64,000 nt of DNA from JAOPZW01 sp963764585 (GTDB taxonomy: Bacteria; Actinomycetota; Thermoleophilia; Solirubrobacterales; Solirubrobacteraceae), in the NCBI GenBank assembly GCA_963764585.1, contig CAVXTB010000011.1:248001-312000 (forward strand), written 5' to 3'. The notes beneath the pieces were generated by a model. The model was not told where the DNA came from, did not search any database, and saw nothing but the letters and a program-made list of their open reading frames with translations. Made by a program: the position numbers and the translations under genes. Positions 35,549 through 46,190 of this stretch are shown here, in pieces (the stretch's first letter is position 1; each line of letters opens with the position of its first letter).

Positions 35549-36783
35549 CGAGCGCGCTGCGCCGCTCCGTCACCTCGCTGGCCGTCCCCAACTACCGCCG
35601 GTACTTCGCCGGCCAGATCGTCTCGGTCTCCGGCAACTGGATGCAGATGGTCGCCGAGATGTGGCTGATCGTGAAGCTCACGGGCAGCGGCGTCTCGGTC
35701 GGCCTGACCGCCGGGCTGCAGTTCGTGCCGATCCTGCTCTTCGGCGCCTGGGGCGGGCTGATCGCCGATCGCCTGCCCAAGCGCCGCGTGCTGATGGTCA
35801 CCCAGGCGCTCATGGCGCTCCCGGCGCTGACGCTGTTCGCGCTCTACGAGTCGGGCTCGGTGGCGCCGTGGATGGTCTACGCGCTCGTCCTCGCCCGCGG
35901 ATCGGTCAACGCCGTCGACAACCCCACGCGCCAGAGCTTCGTCATCGAGCTCGTCGGGCCCGAGCGCGTCGTCAACGCGGTCTCGCTGAACTCGGTGGTC
36001 GTCCAGAGCGCGCGCATCATCGGCCCGGCCACCGCCGGCGTCGTCATCGCCCTCTCGGGCGTCGGCACCTGCTTCGCCTTCAACGCGCTGTCGTTCGTCG
36101 CGATGCTCGTCGCGCTCGCCGGCATGGACCCGGGAGCGCTGCGCGTCGCGCCGCCCGCCGAGCGCGGGCGCGGCGACCTGCGCGCCGCGCTGGCGCACGT
36201 GCGCCACGCCCCGGCGCTGTGGATCCCGCTCGGGATGATGGCGCTGGTCGGCACCCTGTCGTTCAACTTCCAGGTGCTGATGCCGCTGCTGGCCAGCCAG
36301 ACGTGGCACGGCACCGCGCTGACCTACGCGCTGCTCACCGCCGCGATGGCGGCCGGCTCGGTCGCCGGCGCGCTTGCGGCGGGCGCCCGCGGGCGCGTGT
36401 CGCCGCGCCTGCTCGTCGTCGCCGCCACCGGGTTCGGCGTGCTCGAGCTCGCCGCGGCGATCGCGCCGTCGCTGCCGCTGCAGATCGCGGCGCTCGTCCC
36501 GCTCGGCGCGGTGAGCGTGACCTTCTCGGCCGGCGTCAACTCGACGATGCAGCTCGCCGTGGCGCCGGCGATGCGCGGCCGCGTCATGGCGCTGTACTCC
36601 ATCGTCTTCCTGGGCTCGACGCCGTTCGGCGCGCCGCTGGTCGGCTGGCTGGCGCAGGTCGCCGGCCCGCGGGCCGGGATGGCGCTCGGCGCGGCCGCCG
36701 CGCTGACCGCCGCGGCGCTGGCCAGCGGCGCCTATGCGCGGGCGGACGGCAGACGGGTGGCTCGGGCCGTCGCGGCGGCGTAG
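35545..36783 (+). CDS. MFS transporter (EntS-like, about 12 spans)
   Basis: This major facilitator superfamily protein of 412 aa belongs to the EntS/DUF894-type exporters. It starts with NYRRYFAGQIVSVSGNWMQM and shows the A-loop GLIADRLPKRRVL between spans 2 and 3. It also has DNPTRQSFVIELVGPERVVN, a typical sequence of this subgroup, and GRVMALYSIVFLGSTPFGA in the C-terminal half. About twelve hydrophobic spans are visible. The GTG at 35545 overlaps the marR stop, so the regulator and exporter are coupled. A drug or metabolite efflux role controlled by MarR is the likely function; the substrate is not readable from sequence. Confidence 0.92.
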   Translation: MTSALRRSVTSLAVPNYRRYFAGQIVSVSGNWMQMVAEMWLIVKLTGSGVSVGLTAGLQFVPILLFGAWGGLIADRLPKRRVLMVTQALMALPALTLFALYESGSVAPWMVYALVLARGSVNAVDNPTRQSFVIELVGPERVVNAVSLNSVVVQSARIIGPATAGVVIALSGVGTCFAFNALSFVAMLVALAGMDPGALRVAPPAERGRGDLRAALAHVRHAPALWIPLGMMALVGTLSFNFQVLMPLLASQTWHGTALTYALLTAAMAAGSVAGALAAGARGRVSPRLLVVAATGFGVLELAAAIAPSLPLQIAALVPLGAVSVTFSAGVNSTMQLAVAPAMRGRVMALYSIVFLGSTPFGAPLVGWLAQVAGPRAGMALGAAAALTAAALASGAYARADGRRVARAVAAA

Positions 36784-36795
36784 AGTCGCCCGCGG

Positions 36796-37962
36796 GTGCT
36801 CGTCGACCTGCACGCCCACTACCCGATGCACGTCGTCCCGCAGGAGCGGGCCGATACGCGCGCCGCGGTGCGCGCGCGGCGCCCGGACGGGCGCTGGAAG
36901 GCGATCCTCGTCGACCTGCTCTCGCGGCTGTTCAACTACGAGGGCCCGGGCGACACCCCGAGCGTCACGGTCGAGCGCATGCGCGAGGGCGACGTCGGCG
37001 CGATCCTGTCGGTCCTCTACTCGCCGTTCGACGAGATGGACCTCGAGCTGCCCTACGGCGCGCCGCCGCGCACGCGGTACATCGACTCGGTGCTCGACCA
37101 GATCGACAGCGTCGAGAAGCACGTGGCGAGCGAGCCGCTGGGCGCGACCGTCGCGCGCGACCCGGCCGCGCTCGACGCCGCCATCGAGGCGGGGCAGAGC
37201 GCGATCGTCCACTGCATCGAGGGCGGCTTCGCGCTGGGCGCGACGCCCGCGGAGATCGACGCCAACGTCACGACGCTGGCGCAGCGCGGCGTCGCCTACG
37301 TGACGCTCGCGCACCTGTTCTGGCGCGAGATCGCGACCAACGCGCCGGCGCTGCCGTTCATGCCCGACAAGCTGTATCGCCTGGTCTTCGGCGAGCCCAA
37401 GCAGGGCCTGACCGAGCTCGGCAGGGCCGCCGCGGCGGCGATGGCCCGCGAGGGCGTGCTCGTCGACATCACGCACATGAGCGACCGCGCGGTCGACGAG
37501 ACCTTCGCGACGCTGGACTCGAACGTCCCGGTGATCGCGTCGCACATGGCGTGCCGCTTCGACAGCTCCGCCGAGTACAACCTGCGCGACGAGACGATCC
37601 GCGAGATCGCGCGCCGCCGCGGCATCATGGGCGTCATCGCCTGCGAGCACTGGGCGAGCGAAGGTCCGCCCAAGCGCAAGGTCAAGACGTTCGAGGACAG
37701 CTTCGAGCTCGTCTGCGCGCACATCGACCGCATCGAGCGGCTCACCGGCTCTCACGACTTCGCCGGCATCGGCTCCGACCTCGACGGCTGGATCAAGCCC
37801 GCGCTGCCCGGCCTCGAGCACCTGGGCCGCATGCGCCAGCTCCAGGACGCGCTCGCCACTCGCTACGGCCCCGAGGTGGCGGCGAAGATCGCCGGCGGCA
37901 ACGCGCTCGAGCTGCTGCGACGCGGGTGGCGCGGGGCGGTGGGCGCGGCCCCGCACGAGTGA
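36796..37962 (+). CDS. Membrane dipeptidase (peptidase family M19)
   Basis: This amidohydrolase-fold zinc dipeptidase of 388 aa shows the metal-binding HxH in VDLHAHYP at the N terminus. IVHCIEGGFALG supplies the bridging Glu, DITHMSDRAV the next metal His, and IASHMACRF and FAGIGSDLDGWI complete the active site in family order. Such enzymes cleave dipeptides, often with a D-residue. There is no signal peptide, so it probably works in the cytosol despite the family name. The start is GTG at 36796, which places HxH at residues 6-8. It follows the exporter by 12 bp and overlaps the next gene as GTGA, suggesting a continuing operon. Confidence 0.9.
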   Translation: MLVDLHAHYPMHVVPQERADTRAAVRARRPDGRWKAILVDLLSRLFNYEGPGDTPSVTVERMREGDVGAILSVLYSPFDEMDLELPYGAPPRTRYIDSVLDQIDSVEKHVASEPLGATVARDPAALDAAIEAGQSAIVHCIEGGFALGATPAEIDANVTTLAQRGVAYVTLAHLFWREIATNAPALPFMPDKLYRLVFGEPKQGLTELGRAAAAAMAREGVLVDITHMSDRAVDETFATLDSNVPVIASHMACRFDSSAEYNLRDETIREIARRRGIMGVIACEHWASEGPPKRKVKTFEDSFELVCAHIDRIERLTGSHDFAGIGSDLDGWIKPALPGLEHLGRMRQLQDALATRYGPEVAAKIAGGNALELLRRGWRGAVGAAPHE

Positions 37963-38576
37963 CGGACGACGTCCACGCCGCCTTCGCGCGGGCGGCGGCT
38001 GCAGACGGGATCGTGCTGGAGAGCGCGACGTTCGACTGGCTGTGCGAGCAGGGCCACGTCGGGCTGGAGCGCGTCGCCAAGGCGCGGCGCGACCCGGCGA
38101 TCGTCAAGCCGGTCATCGCGGCGATCGAGCAGCTCGAGGCGATCTACGCGCGCCTGCGGGGCGACGTGTCGGTCCTGCACGCCGCGCGCGAGAACCTGCT
38201 GCTCCCCGTGGATCTCGTCCACGAGCCGACCGGGACGGTGATCGAGGTCGACGACGCGGCGCACTTCACGTCGTTCCGGCTCGCCGCGCTCGAGCTGTAT
38301 CGCTCCGACGCCGCGGTCGGGTTCGACCTCGGCGAGCACGCGGCGCTGTGCCGCGAGTGGTGCGCGCGGACCGACGACCTGGACCGCGCGCTGGCCGCCA
38401 AGGGCTTCGGGTTCGGCGGGCGCCAGCGCGAGCGCGCCTACCACGACGCGCTGCGCGACCTCGCGACGCCGGCGATGGGCCTCCCGCCGGTCCTCCGCAT
38501 CGCGGCGGTCGACGGCGACGGCGCGGCGGCGTACGCGCGCCACCGCGCGCGGCTGCTGGCGCTCAGCGGCGCCTGA
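37959..38576 (+). CDS. Uncharacterised protein with EVDD..HFTSFR motif
   Basis: This 205-aa soluble protein is not confidently recognised. It is mostly helical with a central GTVIEVDDAAHFTSFRL segment, followed by VGFDLGEHAALCREWC and FGFGGRQRERAYHDALRDL. The acidic strand-turn followed by conserved His and Arg recalls restriction-endonuclease-like folds, and I weakly associate it with the DUF7255 family. Nuclease activity is not shown. The start GTG overlaps the stop of the M19 peptidase (GTGA), so the two are co-translated. Its 3' end overlaps the convergent zinc-ribbon gene by 14 bp. Confidence 0.72.
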   Translation: MTDDVHAAFARAAAADGIVLESATFDWLCEQGHVGLERVAKARRDPAIVKPVIAAIEQLEAIYARLRGDVSVLHAARENLLLPVDLVHEPTGTVIEVDDAAHFTSFRLAALELYRSDAAVGFDLGEHAALCREWCARTDDLDRALAAKGFGFGGRQRERAYHDALRDLATPAMGLPPVLRIAAVDGDGAAAYARHRARLLALSGA

Positions 38577-38823
38577 GGCTCGGGTCGTGCACGTCGGTGG
38601 CCGAGACGTTGACCGTCTTGCAGCGCCCGCACTTGACGCGGACCTTGTAGGTCATCTGCATCTCGTGCATCGACTCGGCCAGCACGTTGCCGCACTCCAC
38701 GCAGACGTAGTCGTCGGGGCCGTTGCCGCGGAACGCGGGCCGGTCGACGTCCTCCTGGACCGCGGTGCCGCCGTCGAAGGGCACCTCGCCCGGGCGGACC
38801 TTGCGCATCACCACGCGTGCCAT
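38563..38823 (-). CDS. Small zinc-ribbon protein
   Basis: This 86-aa protein has one C-x2-C pair in YVCVECGNVL and a second in VKCGRCKTVN. They are spaced as in a zinc ribbon, so it probably binds one Zn ion and could contact RNA, DNA or protein. The N terminus is basic (RVVMRKVRPGE), the middle is acidic, and the C terminus ends DPSLRRR. No enzyme motif is present and I do not recognise a named family. It lies 4 nt after the CoxG-like gene on the same strand, so the two are probably cotranscribed near the CO dehydrogenase operon. Any link to CODH is inference. Confidence 0.8.
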   Translation of the reverse strand: MARVVMRKVRPGEVPFDGGTAVQEDVDRPAFRGNGPDDYVCVECGNVLAESMHEMQMTYKVRVKCGRCKTVNVSATDVHDPSLRRR

Positions 38824-38827
38824 CGGC

Positions 38828-39259
38828 TCAGATGTCGCCCAGCCTCGTCGTGAAGTCCTTGATCAGCGCGTCGAGCACGCCGGCCACGACGCCCTCGCCC
38901 ATCGACGCCGCCTTCCCGGTGATCTGGGCGTTGGTGTGGATCGTTCCGCCGCCGTCCTGCAGCGTGAACGTCACCGTCGCGTTGGCGTGGCCCTGCCCGC
39001 CGGCCTCCCTGGACTTCACCGTCAGGACCGCGCGATGGTCGGCCTCGGCCTTCTCGGTGACCTCGACGGTGCCGGTGAACTTCATCGACATGGCGCCCAT
39101 CTTGACCACGATCTCGGCCTTCACCGCGTCGTCGCTCGTCCGCTCGAGCACCGAGCCTCCCTGCACGGCCGGCACCACTCGCTCGAGGTCGGTGACCGCC
39201 GCGAAGCTCTCGTCGAGCGGCTTCGACGTCGAGAACGGGTGGTCGAGCTCTACGGCCAT
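38828..39259 (-). CDS. CoxG-like SRPBCC-domain protein
   Basis: This 143-aa START/SRPBCC-fold protein of the CoxG (carbon monoxide dehydrogenase subunit G) family has ELDHPFSTSKPLDESFAAVT, DLERVVPAVQGGSVLERTSD, MKFTGTVEVTEKAEADHRAV and TNAQITGKAASMGEGVVAGV. Published work links CoxG proteins to membrane attachment of CODH and quinone transport, often with a C-terminal membrane helix. No such helix is present here; the protein ends shortly after the terminal amphipathic helix. The ATG at 39259 has AGGAGA upstream. It lies about 0.6 kb beyond the end of the cox operon, transcribed in the same direction with a YceI gene between. Confidence 0.85.
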   Translation of the reverse strand: MAVELDHPFSTSKPLDESFAAVTDLERVVPAVQGGSVLERTSDDAVKAEIVVKMGAMSMKFTGTVEVTEKAEADHRAVLTVKSREAGGQGHANATVTFTLQDGGGTIHTNAQITGKAASMGEGVVAGVLDALIKDFTTRLGDI

Positions 39260-39316
39260 GGGCGATCTCCTGTGTCGGGGTGGACGATCGAGTCTATGGA
39301 TGCATAGGGTCCGCGC

Positions 39317-39850
39317 GTGGATCTCGCAGCGGGTAGGTACAGGCTCGGCCCGGACGTCGGCACGCTGAGCGTGCACACCGGCCGCGCCGGTGCGGCGGCC
39401 AAGGCCGGGCACGACCTCGTCATCGTCGTGACGGCGTGGGAGGCAACGCTCACGGTCGCGCCGGAGAGCAGCGTGGCCCTCACCGCCGACCCCACCTCGT
39501 TGCGGGTGCGCGAGGGAAGCGGCGGGATGCAATCCCTTGGCGACGACGACATGGCGAACATCGAGCAGACGATCGACGACGAGGTGCTGCGGGGCGAGCC
39601 GATCGCGTTTCGCTCGACCGCGGTGAAGCTCGCGGCCCGCGGCTTCCAGGTCGACGGCGAGCTGACGCTCGCCGGCATCACGCGGCCGCTGTCGTTCGCG
39701 CTGGACGTCGCGGACGGCCGCCTGCGCGGCAGCGCCCTCGTCACGCAGACCGACTTCGGCATGAAGCCGTACTCGACGCTCTTCGGCGCTCTGAAGGTCG
39801 CCGACGACGTGACCGTCGAGCTCGACGCCGGGCTGCCTCAATCGCTGTAG
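39317..39850 (+). CDS. YceI-like lipocalin-fold protein
   Basis: This 177-aa protein of the YceI family has a beta-barrel that can bind polyprenoid-like lipids. It shows the N-terminal AGRYRLGPDVGTLSVHTGRA, then RSTAVKLAARGFQVDGELTL and ITRPLSFALDVADGRLRGSA, ending near KPYSTLFGALKVADDVTVEL. The strand order fits YceI. No signal peptide is present, so it may be cytosolic, unlike periplasmic YceI. The start is GTG at 39317, 57 bp from the divergent CoxG-like gene. Its 3' end overlaps the stop of the CoxL-segment gene by 13 bp (convergent). A lipid or quinone partner role near CODH is possible but speculative. Confidence 0.85.
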   Translation: MDLAAGRYRLGPDVGTLSVHTGRAGAAAKAGHDLVIVVTAWEATLTVAPESSVALTADPTSLRVREGSGGMQSLGDDDMANIEQTIDDEVLRGEPIAFRSTAVKLAARGFQVDGELTLAGITRPLSFALDVADGRLRGSALVTQTDFGMKPYSTLFGALKVADDVTVELDAGLPQSL

Positions 39851-40299
39851 ACGGTCTGCGCGTCGAGGCCGCCCTCGACGCCCGGGGGCAGCTCGCCCGT
39901 GCCGTGCGCGTAGAGCGCGATGTCGGCCACCGTCTGGACCGCGGTCGGGTCGCTGCCGTCGCCGCTGACCCACGCGCCCGTCGTCCACGTCAGCGTCTCC
40001 GGCGCGGCCCCGAGCGCCATGCCCGCCAGCAGCTGCGCCTTGTCGCGGATCTTGCCCGTGGCACTGGCGATCGCCGCCGGCGTTCCCTCCGACGGGCTCG
40101 TGTTGAAGCCGTGGCCCTCGCCGAAGCGGTTGGTATCGGCGGGGACGACCTTGACGTCGAGCGCGGGCACGCCGAGCTCGTCGGCCACGATCTGCGCGTA
40201 GGTCGGCTCGTTGCCGTCGGCGTCGGTGGTCAGGCTGAGCACCATCTTGCCGGTCGGGTGGACGCGCAGGAAGACCGCGCGGTAGGCCTCGTTCGCCAT
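39838..40299 (-). CDS. Stand-alone CoxL-segment protein (MoCo-binding domain fragment)
   Basis: This 153-aa protein aligns by eye with an internal stretch of the CoxL in this same window, about residues 490-630. Shared landmarks include HPTGKMVLSL versus HPSGKAVVSI, AQIVADELGVP versus AQIVAEELGIP, KIRDKAQLLA versus KVRDKARLIA, and GVEGGLDAQTVYSD versus GMEGGLDAQVIYDP. It lacks the rest of the molybdenum subunit, so it cannot be an oxidoreductase alone. It is not debris: an AAGGAGG site precedes the ATG at 40299, which shares its A with the stop of the 60-aa gene. As the last gene of the cox operon it may be an assembly chaperone, a mimic of the cofactor-binding domain or a regulator. Confidence 0.82.
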   Translation of the reverse strand: MANEAYRAVFLRVHPTGKMVLSLTTDADGNEPTYAQIVADELGVPALDVKVVPADTNRFGEGHGFNTSPSEGTPAAIASATGKIRDKAQLLAGMALGAAPETLTWTTGAWVSGDGSDPTAVQTVADIALYAHGTGELPPGVEGGLDAQTVYSD

Positions 40300-40481
40300 C
40301 ACTGCCCCTCCTTCTCCTCGGGGTTCGTCGCCGCGATGCGCCGGCGCTCCTGGTGGGCGGTCAGCGCGTTGTGCTCCTCCAGGTCGCAGAACGCCGGCTG
40401 CGGGCCGCCGAGCGGGTGCGGAGGCACCGCCGGGCGCTCGCAGCCCGGGTAGATGCACGTCCTGACCTCAGGCTCCGTCAT
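40299..40481 (-). CDS. Small Cys/His-rich protein (60 aa) in cox operon
   Basis: This 60-aa protein has CIYPGCERPAV near the start and AFCDLEEHNAL in the middle. The three Cys and the His can form one metal site. The C terminus is charged and rich in Arg and Glu. No named family is recognised. The ATG at 40481 lies inside the 3' end of coxE (14-bp overlap), and the stop TGA shares a base with the ATG of the CoxL-segment gene. The tight packing means these two small genes are translated as part of the CO dehydrogenase operon. A metal-dependent partner of the 153-aa protein is the simplest guess. Confidence 0.75.
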   Translation of the reverse strand: MTEPEVRTCIYPGCERPAVPPHPLGGPQPAFCDLEEHNALTAHQERRRIAATNPEEKEGQ

Positions 40482-41787
40482 CGGTCACCCATCCCGGGGT
40501 CGTGTTGCCCCGGCTCGGCCCGTGCCCGCTGGGCATCGCCACCGAGCTGCCCGGCACCGGGGTCGCGCTCGCCCACTCCTCGAGCACCTCGGCGTCGGTG
40601 GCCGGCGGCTCCGGGCGGCCCACGTCCGCGCCCGCGATCGCCTCGGCGACCTCGCCGAGCGCCTCGAAGCTGTGCCCGCTGACCAGCGCGTCGCAGTGCG
40701 GCAGCGCCGCCACCATCCCGCCGGCGCGCACCGAGAACGCGCTCGCGCCGACGCGCGGGTTGACCCACACGATCCGGTGGGCCAGGCGCGCCAGGCGCGC
40801 CATCTCGCGCCCGACGAGCATCGGGTCGCCGCGCTCCCAGCCGTCGGACAGGATCACGACGACCGCGCCGCGCGCCATGCCGCGCCGCCCGTGGCGATCG
40901 TTGAACGTCTTGAGCGCATCGCCGATCCGCGTGCCGCTCGACCAGTCCGGCGCCGCGGCGGCGGCGCGCTGGATCGCGCGCTCGGGGTGGCGGGAGGCCA
41001 GCGCGCGCGTCAGGCGCGTCAGGCGCGTGGCGAAGACGAACGCCTCGGCGTTCGGCCCGCTGCCCGCCGCGCTGGCCAGGAACTGCAGGTAGGCGCGCGC
41101 GTAGGGCTCCATCGACGCGGAGATGTCGCAGAGCATCACGAGCCGGCGGCGCACGACGCGCCGGTGGCGGCGCGCGAGGCGGATCGGATCGCCGGCGGTG
41201 CGCAGGCTGCCGCGCAGCGTGCGGCGCAGGTCGACGTGCTGGCCGTGGCGGCCCTTCTCGTAGCGGCGGGTGCGCCGCTGCGGCGTGGCCAGCTGCAGGC
41301 GCGCCATCAGGCGGTACAGCTGCGCGAGCTCGCCGGGGTCGAGCGCGTCGAAGCTCTTGGACGCCAGGCGCTCCTCGTCGCTGGCCATGGCGACGGGCAC
41401 CTCGCGCTCGGCGCCCTCCTCGTCGTCGCCGGCGGTCTCGGCCGTCGCGGTCGCGCCGGGGCGCGGCGCTGCGTCGCGCGGGGCCAGGGCGGCACGCGCC
41501 TCGTCGGGATCGAAGCTGCGCTCGTCCGCGTCGCCACCGCCGAAGACGGCGAAGAAGACGCGGTCGAACGCGGGGACGTGGCTCTGGTCGGTGACGAGCG
41601 CCGAGCGCGCCGTCCAGTACAGCCGCCGGCGGCTGACCGGGCGCGTGAGCGTCAGGGCGCGGGCGAAGTCGGCCTCGCGCGCGGGCGTCAGGGGCAGCCC
41701 GGCGTCCTGCAGGCGCCGGCCGAACGCGACGGCCAGCGGCGGCAGGTCGAGGTGGATCGTCTCGACGCCGAACGCGGGCGGGGTCAT
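40468..41787 (-). CDS. coxE: CoxE-like VWA-domain protein
   Basis: This 439-aa protein of the CoxE/VWA family acts with the MoxR-type AAA+ ATPase in maturing form I CO dehydrogenase, where the pair is known to help insert sulfur and copper at the active site. A helical N-terminal half (1-220) contains an acidic linker with AGDDEEGAE. The VWA domain begins with the metal-site motif MLCDISASMEPYARAYLQFL, then SSGTRIGDALKTFND and VVVILSDGWERGDP. The ATG at 41787 overlaps the stop of moxR as ATGA. The 3' end overlaps the 60-aa gene. It is probably cytosolic. Confidence 0.9.
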   Translation of the reverse strand: MTPPAFGVETIHLDLPPLAVAFGRRLQDAGLPLTPAREADFARALTLTRPVSRRRLYWTARSALVTDQSHVPAFDRVFFAVFGGGDADERSFDPDEARAALAPRDAAPRPGATATAETAGDDEEGAEREVPVAMASDEERLASKSFDALDPGELAQLYRLMARLQLATPQRRTRRYEKGRHGQHVDLRRTLRGSLRTAGDPIRLARRHRRVVRRRLVMLCDISASMEPYARAYLQFLASAAGSGPNAEAFVFATRLTRLTRALASRHPERAIQRAAAAAPDWSSGTRIGDALKTFNDRHGRRGMARGAVVVILSDGWERGDPMLVGREMARLARLAHRIVWVNPRVGASAFSVRAGGMVAALPHCDALVSGHSFEALGEVAEAIAGADVGRPEPPATDAEVLEEWASATPVPGSSVAMPSGHGPSRGNTTPGWVTDDGA

Positions 41788-42681
41788 GGCTCGCCCACGA
41801 GCTGCTCCAGGCCGGCCGCGCGGATCACCTCCTGGTCCTCGTCGTACTTGAGCACCGATCCGAGGGTGCGATCGATCGCCGCGGCGTCGAGCCGCTCGAC
41901 GCCGAGCAGGCTCAGCGCGGCCAGCCAGTCGATCGCCTCGGCGATCCCCGGCGGCTTCTGCACGTCGGAGTCGCGCATGCGCGAGACGGCGTCGGCGACC
42001 TGGACGGCCAGCGTCTCCGAGGCGCCCTTGACGCGGCGGCGCACGATCTCGACCTCGCGCTGGGGCGTCGGGTAGGCGATCCAGTGATACAGGCAGCGGC
42101 GCTTGACCGCGTCGTGCAGGTCGCGCGTGCGGTTGGAGGTCAGGACGATGATCGGCGGGTGGGTGGCGCGGATCGTCCCGATCTCGGGGATCGTCACGCT
42201 CGCCTCGGCGAGCAGCTCGAGCAGGAACGCCTCGAAGTCGTCGTCGGCGCGGTCGATCTCGTCGATCAGCAGCAGCGCCGGCCGCGGGCCCGGGGTGCTC
42301 GAGCGCACGCAGCAGCGGCCGGCGGATGAGGTAGTCGGGGCCGAAGAGGTCCTCCTCGCGCAGCTTCTCGCCGCTGGAGTCGGCGAGCCGGATGCTCAGC
42401 AGCTGGCGGGGGTAGTTCCACTCGTACAGCGCCTCGGCGGCGTCGATGCCCTCGTAGCACTGCAGGCGCACGAGCGGCGTGTCGAGCACCGCCGCGAGCG
42501 CCTTCGCCGCCTCGGTCTTGCCGACGCCCGCCTGGCCCTCGAGCAGCAGCGGCTGCGGCAGCCGGATGCTGAGGAACATCGAGGTCGCAAGGCCCTCGTC
42601 GACGAGGTAGTCGACGGCCGCGAGGCGCTGGGCCAGCGTCTCGATGTCGGGGACGAGGTGGTCGAGCTCGCTCAGGCCCAC
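41784..42681 (-). pseudogene. MoxR-family AAA+ ATPase (CoxD-like), apparent single-base frameshift
   Basis: This AAA+ ATPase of the MoxR type normally drives CODH active-site maturation with CoxE. It starts at GTG 42681 with AGGAGG upstream and has the Walker A motif LLLEGQAGVGKTEAAKALA near residue 45, then CYEGIDAAEALYEWNYPRQL. After RRPLLRALEHPG the frame breaks within 42286-42295 (a GGGCCCGGGG tract). In the next frame ALLLIDEIDRADDDFEAFLL (Walker B), TSNRTRDLHDAVKRRCLYHW and the sensor region continue to the stop at 41784. The length, 898 bp, is one base more than a 298-codon gene. Loss of one C/G would restore it, so a sequencing or assembly indel is as likely as a real mutation. Confidence 0.85.
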
Positions 42682-43297
42682 GGGGCCCCCCCTCCTGGCG
42701 GCTTCGCAGCCGGCACGAGTGTGGACGGGGGTGTGCACTCTTCGAAGACGGCGGCGTAGTCCGCCTCCGTGTCGACGTCGAGCGGGATCGCGCCGGCGAT
42801 CGCCACCTCGCGCACCTCGGCGGCGCGCTGGTCGAGCAGGCGCCAGACGCCCTTGTCGCCGTGCAGGTCGGCGAGCGCGGCAAACGTGCTGCGCGCGAAG
42901 GCGATCGGGTGCCCGCGCCCGTCGTCGTAGCGGCACACCGCCAGCGGCGCGTCGCCGCGGCCGTCGAGCAGCGCGCGCACCGTCGACGACGTCACCCCGG
43001 GCTGATCGCCGAGCATGAGCACGAGGACGTCGCCCTCCACGACGCGCAGCGCTGCCGCGATCGACGACGCGCAACCGGCACCGTACGCGTCGTTGACGAC
43101 GACGTCGGCGCCGCCCAGATCGACGGTGGCGCGGACCTCGTCGGCCGCCCCGCCGATCGCCACGACGAGCTGGTCGAACCCGCAGCCGCGCGCCGTCTCG
43201 ACGACGTGCCCGAGCAGTGTGCCGTCGCGGTACGGCAAGAGCTGCTTCGGTCGGCCCAGGCGCCGCGACCCGCCCGCCGCGAGGACCAGGCCGGTGA

Positions 43298-43301
<4 letters not shown>
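42672..43301 (-). CDS. Molybdenum cofactor cytidylyltransferase (MocA/MobA-like)
   Basis: This 209-aa nucleotidyltransferase of the MobA/MocA group adds CMP to molybdopterin to make the MCD cofactor that form I CODH carries. It starts with GLVLAAGGSRRLGRPKQLLP, the nucleotide-binding LAAG-x-S-x-R-x-G-x-x-K signature. It also has VVNDAYGAGCASSIAAAL, VLMLGDQPGV and GHPIAFARSTF, all typical of MocA. The GTG at 43301 overlaps the coxL stop (GTGA). The stop lies 10 bp inside moxR, so cofactor synthesis and enzyme maturation are coupled. Its position directly after coxL strongly supports cytosine-dinucleotide cofactor production for this enzyme. Confidence 0.9.
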
Positions 43302-45682
<2,381 letters not shown>

Positions 45683-45684
45683 GG

Positions 45685-46188
45685 TCAGCTCTCCTGTGTC
45701 GCCGGGGCCGCGTCGTGGGAGCGCGCGGCGGCTTCGTAGTCGGCCGCCCAGCGCACGGCGCTGACGATGTTCTTGTAGCCCGTGCAGCGGCAGATCGCTC
45801 CCGAGATCGCCACGCGGATCTCGTGGTCGGTCGGGTCGGGGTTCTCGTCCAGCAGCGCGCGGGTGGTCATGAGCATCCCAGGCGTGCAGAACCCGCACTG
45901 CAGCGCGTGGCGCTCGTGGAAGCCCTGCTGGATCGGGTCGAGCCGGCCGTCGACCTCGAGCGACTCGACGGTGCGGATGTCGTGCCCGTGGCACATCACG
46001 GCCAGGACGGTGCACGACTTGACCGGCTTGCCGTCCATCTGCACCACGCAGGCACCGCAGTTGGAGGTGTCGCAGCCCCAGTGCGTGCCGGTGAGGTCGA
46101 GCGTCTCGCGCAGGAAGTGCACGAGCAGCAGGCGCGGCTCGACGTCGTGGGTGACCTGCTGGCCGTTGACGGTCATCGTGACTTCCAT
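45685..46188 (-). CDS. coxS: CO dehydrogenase small (2Fe-2S) subunit
   Basis: This 167-aa iron-sulfur subunit carries two [2Fe-2S] clusters. The plant-ferredoxin-like cluster is bound by GCDTSNCGACVVQMDG plus the later Cys in VKSCTVLAVMC. The second cluster is bound by QCGFCTPGMLM and GAICRCTGYKNI. All eight ligand cysteines are present. It passes electrons from the CoxL molybdenum site to the FAD of CoxM. The C-terminal tail after YEAAARSHD is low-complexity. The ATG at 46188 begins METHV-like family sequence (MEVTMTVNGQ), 2 nt after the coxM stop region. It is cytosolic, attached to the inner side of the membrane with the complex. Confidence 0.95.
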   Translation of the reverse strand: MEVTMTVNGQQVTHDVEPRLLLVHFLRETLDLTGTHWGCDTSNCGACVVQMDGKPVKSCTVLAVMCHGHDIRTVESLEVDGRLDPIQQGFHERHALQCGFCTPGMLMTTRALLDENPDPTDHEIRVAISGAICRCTGYKNIVSAVRWAADYEAAARSHDAAPATQES

Positions 46189-46190
46189 GA

